Assembly: GCA_036734545.1 (NCBI GenBank)
Contig: DAIMYJ010000041.1
Location: 1 to 24,067, forward strand
Source: UBA7236 sp036734545
GTDB lineage: Bacteria; Bacteroidota; Bacteroidia; Chitinophagales; BACL12
Reading direction: 5' to 3'
DNA: 24,067 bases
The first letter of the stretch is position 1, and each line of letters begins with the position of its first letter. The position numbers were made by a program, and so were the translations under genes. Below the pieces are notes generated by a model that was not told the DNA's origin, ran no database searches, and saw nothing but the letters and a program-made list of their open reading frames with translations. Of the stretch, positions 6,948 through 15,318 are shown one piece after another.

Positions 6948-8924
6948 CAGCCGGTAATGTTTCCGTATCAGACGGAGGTCATCGGCAGGCCGGTAGTCGC
7001 GGGCGTACATGTAATTCACACGCTCTGCGATGTGGGAAGACAGGGCGGTGGCATCTGTTTCTGCCAGCGGATGCAGAATGCCGGGTTTGATGCGGGGCAG
7101 TCCCGCTTTTCCGCCGGTTGAGGGGTGCGGCATATAGCCTACCCACGACCGCCGTCCCAGCAGCACCTGAAAGCTGTTGCGTAGATAGCCGCCCTTGTTG
7201 CGGACCAGCCAGATGCTCAGCGGAGCAGTGACAAGACAACCCAGGGCAATGAGCATGTCCATGGTACGCTTCATGCGTTGATACTGAGGCTGGTTGATGC
7301 TGAAATGTACATCCAGGGTATAAATATCGCCCGCCGTGTCGCGCGAGTTGCTGCCGATAATGGCCTCGCTGCCGGGCTGGACGATCTTGAAGTCGGTGCT
7401 GCCGGCCAACTTTTCCATCACCTGCAGGATATGCGCATGCGTGATGTCGGCAGCACAAAAGATCAACTCGTTGGCCTCATATAATCCGATCAGCCGGTCT
7501 ATTTCCTGCACGTTGCCGAGCTCTAGTGCATGCTCCGGTGCCCGGTTGTCGGTGCGCACATAACCGATCACCTGATTGCCGAGCTGCAATTGATGTAACA
7601 ACTGATGTGTGCGCAAACATTCGGCCGTTCCACCGGCAATGAGGATGCGCTTTACGGGTGCTTCGCCGAAATTGAAATTGCCCTGACGAAAGAAATGCAG
7701 CACACCGCGCACCCCTAATAAAAGTACGGTGTTCAGGGCGGCGCCTGCGATGATCATCCCGCGACTGTACCGCAAATGCTCCGGTAAAAAACCGTAGAGT
7801 GCAGCAATGGCCAGGGTACCCAGCGCCATGCCGCGTATGAGTCGGCCGGGCGTGGCATTGCGGTCATAACCGCCATTGAGGAAGACGAGGAATAGCCAGG
7901 TGACAATATAGAGCGGAACGTTAATGTACAGATACGAATCGGGGTAGGTGCCGCCATCGATATATTTCACGTAATACTCCCAGTATGCTTTTACCAGGAA
8001 CAGGCCGCCAAAGAATAACACGGCATCGAACATGGGTTGTGCCATGCGTCCGAGCATGCGCACGAGGGCGGCAATGCCGGCACGGAGATAGATCGCTGCA
8101 TTCAATATGAAAATGAAGAGCCCTGCCCGCGTTCCGCTGAAATGTTTGCGCGCAAATATCTTCATTGCATGATAGAACATGCGCACATAATTGAAGCTGG
8201 CCTTCTTGGTGCTCTCTCCTTTATAATGAATGATAGGTGCTTCGGCAAAATAAATATTGGTGTAACCGGCCTGCACAATACGGTAGCTCAGATCGATGTC
8301 CTCTCCATACATGAAAAATGATTCATCAAGCGCGCCGATCGTATCGATAACGGATCTTCGCATGAGCATAAAAGCGCCGGCTAAAACATCAACCGTATGA
8401 TTCTGATGTTCATCGAGATACCCGAGGTGGTATTTGCCAAACATGCGCGAACGCGGAAATGCATTGGCCAGTCCGAAAGCTTTATAAAATGCTACTTCCG
8501 GACTTGGAAAGGCCCGCTTGCTTTCCGGCAGGAAACGCCCTGTGCCGTCGAGCATGCGCACACCCATGCCTCCCGCTTCCGGATGTGCATCCATATACGC
8601 GAGGCATTTTTCAAAAGTGTCTTCTGCCACTACCGTGTCGGGATTCAGCAGCAGGATATATTCGCCGGTAGCCATGGCGATACCCTGATTGTTCGCTCGT
8701 GAGAAGCCGGTATTTTCTGTATTGGCGATCAGGTGGATGGGGGTACTTGTGCCGCCCTCCACAAATATTTTTCGAATATGCTCAACACTTCCGTCCTCCG
8801 AATGATTATCCACAATAATGACTTCGGCACGTATGTTCCTGCAGGCCAACAGGGTTGAGCGCACTGCCTGTTCCAGGAAATACTTGACGTTGTAGTTGAC
8901 GATGATGACGGATAATCTGATCAT
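6933..8924 (-). CDS. Glycosyltransferase family 2 fused to a membrane and degenerate sugar-phosphate-transferase-like region
   Basis: The 663-residue protein begins with a GT2 domain of the rhamnosyltransferase-like type: VIIVNYN, VIIVDNHSEDGS, NTGFSRANNQG, the NPD metal/nucleotide site (94-96), and FFMYGEDIDLSYR. About four or five hydrophobic segments follow between roughly 265 and 415. Next comes a Rossmann-like segment starting ILIAGGTAEC (near 426), similar to the N-terminal part of polyprenyl-phosphate sugar transferases. The tail from QRMKRTMDMLIALG (near 550) resembles the catalytic module of such transferases: SWVGYMP in place of SLVGPRP, and RIKPGILHP in place of VKPGITG. The stretch that normally holds the Asp-Glu catalytic dyad is missing, so phosphotransfer is doubtful. 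It overlaps recR by 4 bases (ATGA). It probably transfers a sugar to a surface polysaccharide or lipid-linked intermediate. Confidence 0.88.
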   Translation of the reverse strand: MIRLSVIIVNYNVKYFLEQAVRSTLLACRNIRAEVIIVDNHSEDGSVEHIRKIFVEGGTSTPIHLIANTENTGFSRANNQGIAMATGEYILLLNPDTVVAEDTFEKCLAYMDAHPEAGGMGVRMLDGTGRFLPESKRAFPSPEVAFYKAFGLANAFPRSRMFGKYHLGYLDEHQNHTVDVLAGAFMLMRRSVIDTIGALDESFFMYGEDIDLSYRIVQAGYTNIYFAEAPIIHYKGESTKKASFNYVRMFYHAMKIFARKHFSGTRAGLFIFILNAAIYLRAGIAALVRMLGRMAQPMFDAVLFFGGLFLVKAYWEYYVKYIDGGTYPDSYLYINVPLYIVTWLFLVFLNGGYDRNATPGRLIRGMALGTLAIAALYGFLPEHLRYSRGMIIAGAALNTVLLLGVRGVLHFFRQGNFNFGEAPVKRILIAGGTAECLRTHQLLHQLQLGNQVIGYVRTDNRAPEHALELGNVQEIDRLIGLYEANELIFCAADITHAHILQVMEKLAGSTDFKIVQPGSEAIIGSNSRDTAGDIYTLDVHFSINQPQYQRMKRTMDMLIALGCLVTAPLSIWLVRNKGGYLRNSFQVLLGRRSWVGYMPHPSTGGKAGLPRIKPGILHPLAETDATALSSHIAERVNYMYARDYRPADDLRLIRKHYRLLGNS

Positions 8925-9550
8925 TCTTTTTCCGGCAGATAATTCTCATAGGGCCTGCGGGTGGCCAGTGATCGCGCAAGGGTTAATTCATCCGTATATT
9001 CCAATTCTCCGCCAAAGGAAATGCCGCGCGCAATGGTGGTCACTTTTACACCTGGCCGCGTGATCTTCTTGGTGAGATAAAAAACGGTCGTGTCGCCTTC
9101 GATCGTCGGATTCAGTGCCATGATGATTTCGGCATAACTGCCACTGTTCGCTTTTTGCACGAGGTCGTCGAGATGCAGTTGCTCAGGTCCGATGCCTTCA
9201 ATGGGGGAGATGACGCCGCCGAGGATATGGTATTCGCCGCTGTATTGATTGGTGGTTTCGATGGCGATGAGGTCGCGCAAACTCTCCACCACACAGATGG
9301 TCTGATGATCGCGGCGGGGAGAGGCACATATCGAACAGCGTGTGTTGGGATGGTCGCTGATGTTATGGCAGTTCGGACAATAGTGAATGTCGGTTTTGAG
9401 CCGCAGCATGGCATCAGCGAAGGCCTGTACCTGATCGGCAGGTTGCTTCATCATATGCAGAACGAGGCGCAGGGCTGTCTTCCGTCCTATGCCGGGTAAT
9501 TTTGCAAAGGCCTCAACGGCCTGTTCCATCCATTGTGAGGGAAGGTTCAC
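8921..9550 (-). CDS. recR: Recombination mediator protein RecR
   Basis: The 209-residue length is normal for RecR, which works with RecF and RecO to load RecA at DNA gaps. The helix-hairpin-helix is LPGIGRKTALRLVLHM. The zinc site is C58-x2-C61 and C72-x2-C75. The Toprim domain follows with ICVVESLRDLIAIE, then YHILGGVISPIEGIGPEQL, and the conserved GGELEYTDELTLARSLATRRPY at the C-terminus. It lies 38 bases after the TM2/OB gene and overlaps the glycosyltransferase gene by 4 bases (ATGA), so these are likely one transcription unit. Confidence 0.97.
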   Translation of the reverse strand: MNLPSQWMEQAVEAFAKLPGIGRKTALRLVLHMMKQPADQVQAFADAMLRLKTDIHYCPNCHNISDHPNTRCSICASPRRDHQTICVVESLRDLIAIETTNQYSGEYHILGGVISPIEGIGPEQLHLDDLVQKANSGSYAEIIMALNPTIEGDTTVFYLTKKITRPGVKVTTIARGISFGGELEYTDELTLARSLATRRPYENYLPEKE

Positions 9551-9588
9551 GGAAGCAGGGTATTAGGTGGTTCGTGGTCGGCTGTCAT

Positions 9589-10317
9589 TTATTGGCCCGG
9601 TGTACTGTGGGGTTTTCCGTTGATGGTCAGAATGGTGCAGTTCTCCAGCTTGTTGCCGTTGATGAAGCCTTTCACCTCTACCACATCGCCCTTCACCACA
9701 GACTCGGGATCCTTTTGATGATCTGCTCCAAAGATACACTTGATGCCGAACGGATCGCCCTCCGTTCCCTGCAAGGCAAAGTAAGCACCCGATTCGAAGT
9801 CCATCCCCGTTTCTGTTACCGTTCCCGACACCTGAAAGGGCTTGTTGTCGTATCGCTTGCGGTAGGCTTCCTCATCGGCCCTGAACTCCTGTGACAGGGA
9901 CACGGAACTGATGGCTCCCGCGCTTTGAACGGTATCAATATCCGGTGCCTGCACCTGCGAGATCATGCGGCTCGCGCCAATGGCAAGGATCAGGGCGATG
10001 GCAAAAGCCCCGAAAGTCATGGGAGAAAGTTTTCCTTTTGAGGCATCTTGTGACACGAATTTTTCCTCACTCATGACCAAATATCGGCCCATGGCCACAA
10101 AATGATACAGGATGGGAAGGGCATATTTGGCCAGGATGAAGGGCTCCCAGTTGGGGGCCAGATTGAACCGGATAACACCATAGATGGCCCCCGGCACTAC
10201 CAGCCAGAACATCAGCAGGATAAGCCATCCCGCGTTTTGTTGGCCCATATAGAACCGGTCGGCGCCGGCGCTGCCGCCCATGAGGGCAAGCGTAAGGGTG
10301 ATCTTTTTTGACTTCAT
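9589..10317 (-). CDS. TM2-domain membrane protein with C-terminal OB-fold (tRNA_anti-like) domain
   Basis: I start at the ATG giving MKSKKITLTLALMGG (242 residues). A longer open frame upstream crosses the probable promoter region and the start of the divergent gene. Residues 10-60 are a TM2 domain with the GADRFYMGQQNAGW motif between two hydrophobic helices. Another membrane helix is at about 115-130 (TFGAFAIALILAIGAS). From about 160 the soluble part resembles the tRNA_anti-like OB-fold family: YRKRYDNKPFQVSGTV, FGIKCIFG, VVKGDVVEVKGFINGN, LENCTI. The function of such fusions is unknown; OB folds of this type are often in envelope proteins. It heads the run into recR. Confidence 0.75.
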   Translation of the reverse strand: MKSKKITLTLALMGGSAGADRFYMGQQNAGWLILLMFWLVVPGAIYGVIRFNLAPNWEPFILAKYALPILYHFVAMGRYLVMSEEKFVSQDASKGKLSPMTFGAFAIALILAIGASRMISQVQAPDIDTVQSAGAISSVSLSQEFRADEEAYRKRYDNKPFQVSGTVTETGMDFESGAYFALQGTEGDPFGIKCIFGADHQKDPESVVKGDVVEVKGFINGNKLENCTILTINGKPHSTPGQ

Positions 10318-10335
10318 GTACCTGATTGCTATGAG

Positions 10336-10343
10336 CAAAAATA
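10336..10343 (-). promoter_or_regulatory. -7 element TATTTTTG before the TM2/OB gene
   Basis: The minus strand reads TATTTTTG, an exact match to TAnnTTTG, 18 bases before the chosen ATG. This supports the shorter start. No -33 TTTG is seen at 19-21 bases. Confidence 0.4.
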
Positions 10344-10410
10344 GACACAATTGCCCTATTGGCGCGGATTTGTTTAAAAAGTGACAAGCAAATGTTACCC
10401 AACTTCCCCT

Positions 10411-10418
10411 TACCTTTG
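10411..10418 (+). promoter_or_regulatory. -7 element TACCTTTG before the first DUF6089-like gene
   Basis: TACCTTTG matches TAnnTTTG and lies 74 bases before the chosen ATG. It is divergent from the minus-strand -7 element at 10336-10343. No clear -33 element is seen. Confidence 0.4.
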
Positions 10419-10492
10419 ACTCGTTTGTAGAGGAAACAAGGCACATTTTTGCAAATTTGTACGTATCCCTCGAAAAGCAATCGTTCAAGTTC

Positions 10493-11410
10493 ATGAGAAA
10501 AGCATTGTTCATACTCTTCCTGGCTGCCATACCTCTTCTTTCCAGAGGACAGCAATACCTGGAAATAGGTGTGTTCGGTGGTGCCAGCAACTACCAGGGC
10601 GACCTGGCTCCTGTGGCGTTCGTGCCCAAGGAGACCCATACCGCTTTTGGTGCGTATTACAAGTTCAATCTGAATTACTGGTTCGGGCTGAAAACAGGCC
10701 TGTATTACGGCTGGATCAGCGGTAACGACGATAACTCCACCGAGGAATGGAAACAGGAGCGCAACCTGTCGTTCGTGTCGCCGGTTTACGAAGCCAATGC
10801 CGTGTTCGAGATATTCCTGAAGCGCTACAACCCTAAATACAAATGGAATATCGCCTCACCCTACGTATACTTCGGTATTGCCACCTTCCGCTTCAACCCG
10901 ATGGCACAATACAACGGGGTATGGTATGAACTGCAGCCGCTGGGCACCGAAGGGCAGGGCAATCCGGCCTATCCCGACCGCAAGCCCTATCCGCTGCAGC
11001 AATACAGCTATCCGATCGGTTTTGGTATCAAAGGCTCACTCAACAAGGACTGGAACCTGAGTCTGGAGATCGGATACCGCAAAACCACCACCGACTATCT
11101 GGATGATGTGAGCACCACTTACATAGCCAAAGAACTCCTGCTGGCCGATAACGGCGATATCGCCTGGCAACTCTCTAACCGCACCGATGAAATGAACGGA
11201 GGTGAAGAAGTGCTGCGCGATGACAAGAAATACCGGGGCGACGATACCAATAAGGACTGGTATATCTTCACCGGTCTTACCCTCAGTCGCAACCATGAAG
11301 TGAAAGGCTGGGATGCTAAAAAATACAAAGCCAGCGATAACCCCAAAAAGCCCGGTCTGCGCAAGTCGCGCAAAAAAATGGCCTGTCCGGGGGTAAACCT
11401 CAAACTCTAA
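10493..11410 (+). CDS. DUF6089-like outer-membrane beta-barrel protein, copy 1
   Basis: The start giving MRKALFILFLAAIPLLSRGQ is a clear signal peptide; an upstream in-frame ATG at 10457 would place 12 charged residues before it. The 305-residue product has YLEIGVFGGASNYQGDL after the leader, typical of a Bacteroidota barrel family (DUF6089). Alternating hydrophobic strands with many Tyr and Trp follow, including FGAYYKFNLNYWFGLKTGLY, SPYVYFGIATFRFNP, ELQPLGTEGQG and LSLEIGYRKTTTDYLDDVS. The C-terminus is basic (KPGLRKSRKKMACPG), and its Cys is followed by PG as in the next gene. It is predicted to lie in the outer membrane; no function is assigned. The next gene is a paralogue 135 bases downstream. 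Confidence 0.85.
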   Translation: MRKALFILFLAAIPLLSRGQQYLEIGVFGGASNYQGDLAPVAFVPKETHTAFGAYYKFNLNYWFGLKTGLYYGWISGNDDNSTEEWKQERNLSFVSPVYEANAVFEIFLKRYNPKYKWNIASPYVYFGIATFRFNPMAQYNGVWYELQPLGTEGQGNPAYPDRKPYPLQQYSYPIGFGIKGSLNKDWNLSLEIGYRKTTTDYLDDVSTTYIAKELLLADNGDIAWQLSNRTDEMNGGEEVLRDDKKYRGDDTNKDWYIFTGLTLSRNHEVKGWDAKKYKASDNPKKPGLRKSRKKMACPGVNLKL

Positions 11411-11511
11411 AGCCCATGCCGGTGTGTGATTTTTTCTACACTTTTAACAATAAATGTGTCATATTTCAGGTTATTTCAAGGACCACGGCTTCCAAATCCC
11501 GGTCAAATGGC

Positions 11512-11519
11512 TAACTTTG
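11512..11519 (+). promoter_or_regulatory. -7 element TAACTTTG before the second DUF6089-like gene
   Basis: TAACTTTG matches TAnnTTTG and lies 27 bases before the ATG at 11546. The position supports that start over an in-frame ATG at 11426, which is upstream of the promoter. Confidence 0.45.
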
Positions 11520-11545
11520 TTACGTTAAGCATGCACCTGTCTAGG

Positions 11546-12445
11546 ATGAAAGTAACACAACTCCTCGCTTTACTGATCGTCTCCACAACGGTATCTGCTC
11601 AGATGCAATATGTTGAAGTAGGCATCATGGGCGGCGTTGCCAACTATTATGGTGACATGACACACGATTACGTGGTGCCCAAGGAATCTCACATCGCCTA
11701 TGGCGGTTTCGTGGAATATCACCTGGACCACAAAATGGCCCTCAAGTTCAATGTTTACAGCGGAACCGTTTCCGGCGCCGATGCCAACAGCGACCGCGCC
11801 AATCTCAAGGCCCGCAACCTGAGCTTTACCTCTCCGGTGACCGAAGCGGCTCTGACCTTCCAATATTATTTTTTCGGATACCGCCCGGTGGAATTCGCTC
11901 AGCGTTTTTCGCCATACGCGTATGCCGGTATCGCCGGGTTCCATTTCAACCCGCAGGCCTTCTATGAAGGTGAATGGTACGACCTGCAGCCGCTGGGCAC
12001 CGAAGGCCAGGGATCGGATTACTTCCCGGAAAGAGATTTTTATCGACTGTATGAGTTCGCTATCCCAATTGGTGTCGGCTTTAAATTCGCCCTCACCGAA
12101 CGTTGGAATATAGGTCTGGAATATGGCGCACGCTGGACATTCACCGATTACCTCGATGATGTGAGCCGCACCTATGTTGACCGCAACCTGCTGATCGAAT
12201 CCAACGGTATCGATGCCTACAACCTCAGCAATCGCAGCGGTGAGTTGTTCAATGGCGAACCTTTCGACTACGATAATAATGACTGGCGCGGCGATCCGAC
12301 GAACAACGACTGGTATATGTGGCTGGGTGTTACCTTCAGCCGTAATTTGATCAAAGGTCTCGATGAAGGTTTCCGCACCTCTACCAAGGATATCCTCGGT
12401 TGCCCCGGCCCGCGGCATATCAACAAAGTGAAAAAGAAGAGATAA
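11546..12445 (+). CDS. DUF6089-like outer-membrane beta-barrel protein, copy 2
   Basis: The start giving MKVTQLLALLIVSTTVSAQ provides a signal peptide; the product is 299 residues. It parallels copy 1 block by block: YVEVGIMGGVANYYGDM, VVPKESHIAYGGFVEYHL, RNLSFTSPVTEAALTFQYYF, SPYAYAGIAGFHFNPQAF, DLQPLGTEGQG, TDYLDDVSRTYVD, LSNRSGE, DPTNNDWYMWLGVTFSRN and a terminal CPGP motif with basic residues. The two genes are an old tandem duplication, because the sequences have clearly diverged. It has its own candidate -7 element and is followed by an intrinsic terminator. The role is unknown; an outer-membrane location is inferred from the leader and strand pattern. Confidence 0.85.
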   Translation: MKVTQLLALLIVSTTVSAQMQYVEVGIMGGVANYYGDMTHDYVVPKESHIAYGGFVEYHLDHKMALKFNVYSGTVSGADANSDRANLKARNLSFTSPVTEAALTFQYYFFGYRPVEFAQRFSPYAYAGIAGFHFNPQAFYEGEWYDLQPLGTEGQGSDYFPERDFYRLYEFAIPIGVGFKFALTERWNIGLEYGARWTFTDYLDDVSRTYVDRNLLIESNGIDAYNLSNRSGELFNGEPFDYDNNDWRGDPTNNDWYMWLGVTFSRNLIKGLDEGFRTSTKDILGCPGPRHINKVKKKR

Positions 12446-12467
12446 CCACTCTCAGCAAAATATGTAT

Positions 12468-12500
12468 AAAAGGATGAGCACTGCGCCATCCTTTTTTTTT
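12468..12500 (+). terminator. Intrinsic terminator after DUF6089-like copy 2
   Basis: Arms 12468-12476 (aaaaggatg) and 12487-12495 (catcctttt) are exact complements around a 10-base loop. The sequence then runs into about nine T, 23-55 bases after the stop. It ends the barrel-gene transcript before the symporter gene. Confidence 0.85.
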
Positions 12501-12564
12501 GTGTGTATATGTGAGCAATGCATCACGGATTTTAGTCCTACCTTACACCGGATAATTTATCAGC

Positions 12565-14040
12565 ATGTCGAGTTGGATGTTCATGGGTGTTCTGCTGGCT
12601 TATTTTGCCATGCTCTTCACCATTTCGTGGTACACGTCCCGCAAAGCCACAGACAGTTCCTATTTCCTGGGCAACAAGTCATCCCCTTGGTTCGCGGTGG
12701 CATTCGGACTCATCGGTGACTCGCTCAGCGGGGTAACTTTTGTTTCCGTACCTGGCAGTGTGGCAGTGGCACAGTTTGGTTATATGCAAATGGTATTTGG
12801 TTATCTCCTCGGATACCTTGTGATCGCACAGGTGCTGTTGCCCCTGTATTACCGTATGAACCTCACCTCGATCTACAGCTACCTGGGTGAGCGCTTCGGC
12901 CGGAATGCACAAATGACCGGGTCCCTGTATTTTGTATTATCGCGACTGATCGGTGCAGCCTTCCGATTATATATTTCGGCAACCGTTCTGCAATTATTCA
13001 TATTCCAGGGCTGGGGTATACCGTTCGAGGTGACGGTATCGGCCGTGATCATCCTCATACTCTTATATACCTATAAGGGCGGTATCAAAACACTGGTGTG
13101 GACCGACACCCTGCAGTCATCATTTCTCCTGGCCGGTGTGATCCTCTCCATCGTGGTGATCGCGCGCGCCATGGACCTGGATGCGGCCGGATTGGTGCAA
13201 ACGGTGCGCGACAGTCCGTACAGCCGTATTTTCTTCTGGGATGTACAGGCACCGAATTATTTCTTCAAGCAATTTATCAGCGGCGCCCTCATTGCCATCG
13301 TGATGACCGGTCTGGATCAGAATATGATGCAAAAGAACCTGAGCATGCGCACCCTGCCGGAAGCACAGAAGAATATCATGTGGTTCAGCGTGGTGCTGAT
13401 CTTCATTAATCTCTTCTTTGTGGCACTCGGTGCCTTATTGTATGCATATGCAGATACAATGCAGATAGCATTGCCTGAACGCAGCGACCACCTTTTCCCC
13501 ATTCTGGCGCTGGACCACCTGGGCACTTTCGCTGCCATCATATTTGTGCTGGGGATTTCTGCTGCCACCTTTTCGAGCGCCGATTCCGTGCTCACCACCC
13601 TCACTACTTCTTTTTGTATCGATGTGCTCGGATGGGATACGGCCAAACAGGAATCCGCGAGCCACCGCAATATCCGCCACGGCGTGCATGTAGCGTTCGC
13701 TGTTTTACTGCTGGGAGTGATCATCGTGTTCAATGCCATCAACGATTCAACCGTGATCAATCAGGTGTTCACCGCCGCCGGATATACCTACGGGCCGCTG
13801 CTCGGCTTGTTTGCGTTCGGACTGATGATGCGACGCGGATTGCGCTCGGCATGGGTGTTGCCCGTGTGCCTTATCCCACCGGTATTGTGCTACATCATCA
13901 ACGACCATGCGGCCGAGTGGTTCAACGGGTATCAGATCGGTTATGAGTTGTTGCTCATCAATGGCATTTTGACCTTCCTCGGATTATATCTAATTTCGAC
14001 TCCACGAACAGAGAAGACCACAGAAGTGTTTACCTCCTAA
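12565..14040 (+). CDS. Sodium:solute symporter (SSS/SLC5 family)
   Basis: The 491-residue product is almost wholly hydrophobic, with about 13 membrane helices, the usual size for this family. N-terminal SSYFLGNKSSPWFAVAFGLIGDSLSGVTFVS matches the family's first and second helices (no quotation beyond this is needed for the assignment). Further matches are NLTSIYSYLGERFG, LYTYKGGIKTLVWTDTLQS and the sodium-site helix FVLGISAATFSSADSVLTTLTTS. It couples sodium entry to uptake of a solute, which cannot be named from sequence. It is the first gene of an apparent operon, with the LOG-like gene 11 bases downstream. It follows a terminator by 64 bases, so its promoter should lie at 12501-12564; TACCTTAC there is only a weak -7 candidate. 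Confidence 0.93.
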   Translation: MSSWMFMGVLLAYFAMLFTISWYTSRKATDSSYFLGNKSSPWFAVAFGLIGDSLSGVTFVSVPGSVAVAQFGYMQMVFGYLLGYLVIAQVLLPLYYRMNLTSIYSYLGERFGRNAQMTGSLYFVLSRLIGAAFRLYISATVLQLFIFQGWGIPFEVTVSAVIILILLYTYKGGIKTLVWTDTLQSSFLLAGVILSIVVIARAMDLDAAGLVQTVRDSPYSRIFFWDVQAPNYFFKQFISGALIAIVMTGLDQNMMQKNLSMRTLPEAQKNIMWFSVVLIFINLFFVALGALLYAYADTMQIALPERSDHLFPILALDHLGTFAAIIFVLGISAATFSSADSVLTTLTTSFCIDVLGWDTAKQESASHRNIRHGVHVAFAVLLLGVIIVFNAINDSTVINQVFTAAGYTYGPLLGLFAFGLMMRRGLRSAWVLPVCLIPPVLCYIINDHAAEWFNGYQIGYELLLINGILTFLGLYLISTPRTEKTTEVFTS

Positions 14041-14051
14041 AGGCGATCATT

Positions 14052-14759
14052 ATGGCTGAGAAATACAGGAAAAAGAAATTGTTTAAAACCAAGGACTGGA
14101 CTGAATTAAGCGCTCAATCCAGCTGGCGCATGTTCAAGATCATGGCAGAATTCGTGGATGGTTTTGAGACCATGGATAAGATCGGCCCCTGTGTATCCAT
14201 TTATGGATCGGCCCGCACGAAGCATGATCATAAATACTACAAACTGACCGAACAGGTGTCAACACGCCTCGTGCGCGAAGGATTCGGCATCATCACCGGC
14301 GGAGGCCCGGGGATCATGGAAGCAGGTAATAAGGGCGCATATAAGGAAGGCGGTAAATCGGTGGGCCTGAATATCGAATTGCCCTATGAACAAAGTCATA
14401 ACCCGTACATCGACAGCGATAAACTCATCAACTTCAAATATTTCTTTGTGCGCAAGGTGATGCTCGTGAAATACGCGCAGGCCTTCATCTTCATGCCCGG
14501 CGGCTTTGGCACACTGGATGAATTGTTTGAAGCACTCACCCTGATCCAAACGCACAAGATCGAACGCGTGCCGGTGATCATGGTAGGAAAGGCCTACTGG
14601 AAAGGATTGTTGTCGTGGATGCGGGAAACCATGCTCAACAAGGAACACAATATCAGTGAGGAGGATCTCGATCTGTTCTTCGTTTCCGATGACCCCGAAG
14701 AGATCGTGCAGCATATCAATGCCTTTTATGCCACCTCGCATCTACGGCCGAATTTCTGA
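14052..14759 (+). CDS. LOG-family (TIGR00730) nucleotide phosphoribohydrolase-like protein
   Basis: The 235-residue Rossmann-like protein carries both LOG signatures: GGGPGIMEA beginning at residue 83, and PGGFGTLDE at 149-157, with E157 and the Arg/Lys pair R134-K135 (FFVRKVMLVK) at the usual active-site positions. Characterised members hydrolyse nucleoside 5'-monophosphates (cytokinin-type or purine/pyrimidine) to base and ribose 5-phosphate. The N-terminal 45 residues (KDWTELSAQSSWRMFKIMAE) are a helical extension seen in many bacterial members. The stop overlaps the next start by one base (TGATG), so the peroxiredoxin is probably translationally coupled. The exact substrate is unknown. 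Confidence 0.92.
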   Translation: MAEKYRKKKLFKTKDWTELSAQSSWRMFKIMAEFVDGFETMDKIGPCVSIYGSARTKHDHKYYKLTEQVSTRLVREGFGIITGGGPGIMEAGNKGAYKEGGKSVGLNIELPYEQSHNPYIDSDKLINFKYFFVRKVMLVKYAQAFIFMPGGFGTLDELFEALTLIQTHKIERVPVIMVGKAYWKGLLSWMRETMLNKEHNISEEDLDLFFVSDDPEEIVQHINAFYATSHLRPNF

Positions 14760-15223
14760 TGGAAAAAGTGCAATTCCTGCAGGCCGGAGATAAAGTGCCT
14801 GCTTTTTCGCTTCCTGACCAGAACGGTAATATCATCAGCTCCTCCAAACTGAAGGGACAGCGCTATATCCTGTTCTTCTACCCGAACGACCTCACACCCA
14901 CCTGCACCAAAGAGGCCTGCAACCTGCGCGACAATCACAGCAAACTCAAGAAGGCCGGCTATGCCGTTTTCGGCATCTCGCATGCACCGGTCGACAGCAA
15001 GAAGAAATTTGCCGAAAAATGGAAGCTGCCCTATGCGCTGCTGGCCGATGAGGGCTTTGTGGTGGCCCGAAAGTTCGGTGTCTATGGGGAGAAACTATTC
15101 ATGGGCCGCACCATCCTGAGCATCCACCGCGTCACCTTTATCATCAGCGAAAATGGTAAGATCGAACGGGTGATCCATCCTGTGCGCGCCGGCGAAGCCG
15201 CCGCTCAGATCCTGAGCAGTTGA
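14759..15223 (+). CDS. bcp: BCP-type peroxiredoxin (thioredoxin-dependent thiol peroxidase)
   Basis: The 154-residue length is typical of bacterioferritin comigratory proteins, which reduce hydrogen peroxide and organic peroxides in the cytoplasm. The active site is YPNDLTPTCTKEACNLRD, with peroxidatic C49 and resolving C54 five residues later, the atypical two-Cys arrangement. GQRYILFFYPND and the late VTFIISENGKIERVI fit the family fold. The start codon shares its A with the stop of the LOG-like gene (TGATG). No clear terminator follows. Confidence 0.95.
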   Translation: MEKVQFLQAGDKVPAFSLPDQNGNIISSSKLKGQRYILFFYPNDLTPTCTKEACNLRDNHSKLKKAGYAVFGISHAPVDSKKKFAEKWKLPYALLADEGFVVARKFGVYGEKLFMGRTILSIHRVTFIISENGKIERVIHPVRAGEAAAQILSS

Positions 15224-15310
15224 ACTTTTTCACCTGAAATGTGTCTGTAATTGGATTGTAAGGTTTGTGTCAAACGTGCAATTACATGTATAAACATATA
15301 TTAATTAGAC

Positions 15311-15318
15311 TATATTTG
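15311..15318 (+). promoter_or_regulatory. -7 element TATATTTG before the CX4CH secreted protein
   Basis: TATATTTG matches TAnnTTTG and lies 17 bases before the ATG at 15336. The surrounding 112-base spacer is A/T-rich. No -33 element is seen at the standard distance. Confidence 0.45.

Noticed and set aside
10318..10590. Longer N-terminus of the TM2/OB protein
   Set aside because: The extension overlaps the start of the divergent barrel gene and both candidate promoters, and lacks TM2-like sequence.
11570..12418. 282-codon minus-strand open frame
   Set aside because: It is antisense to the second DUF6089-like gene, which has a signal peptide, family motifs, a promoter and a terminator.
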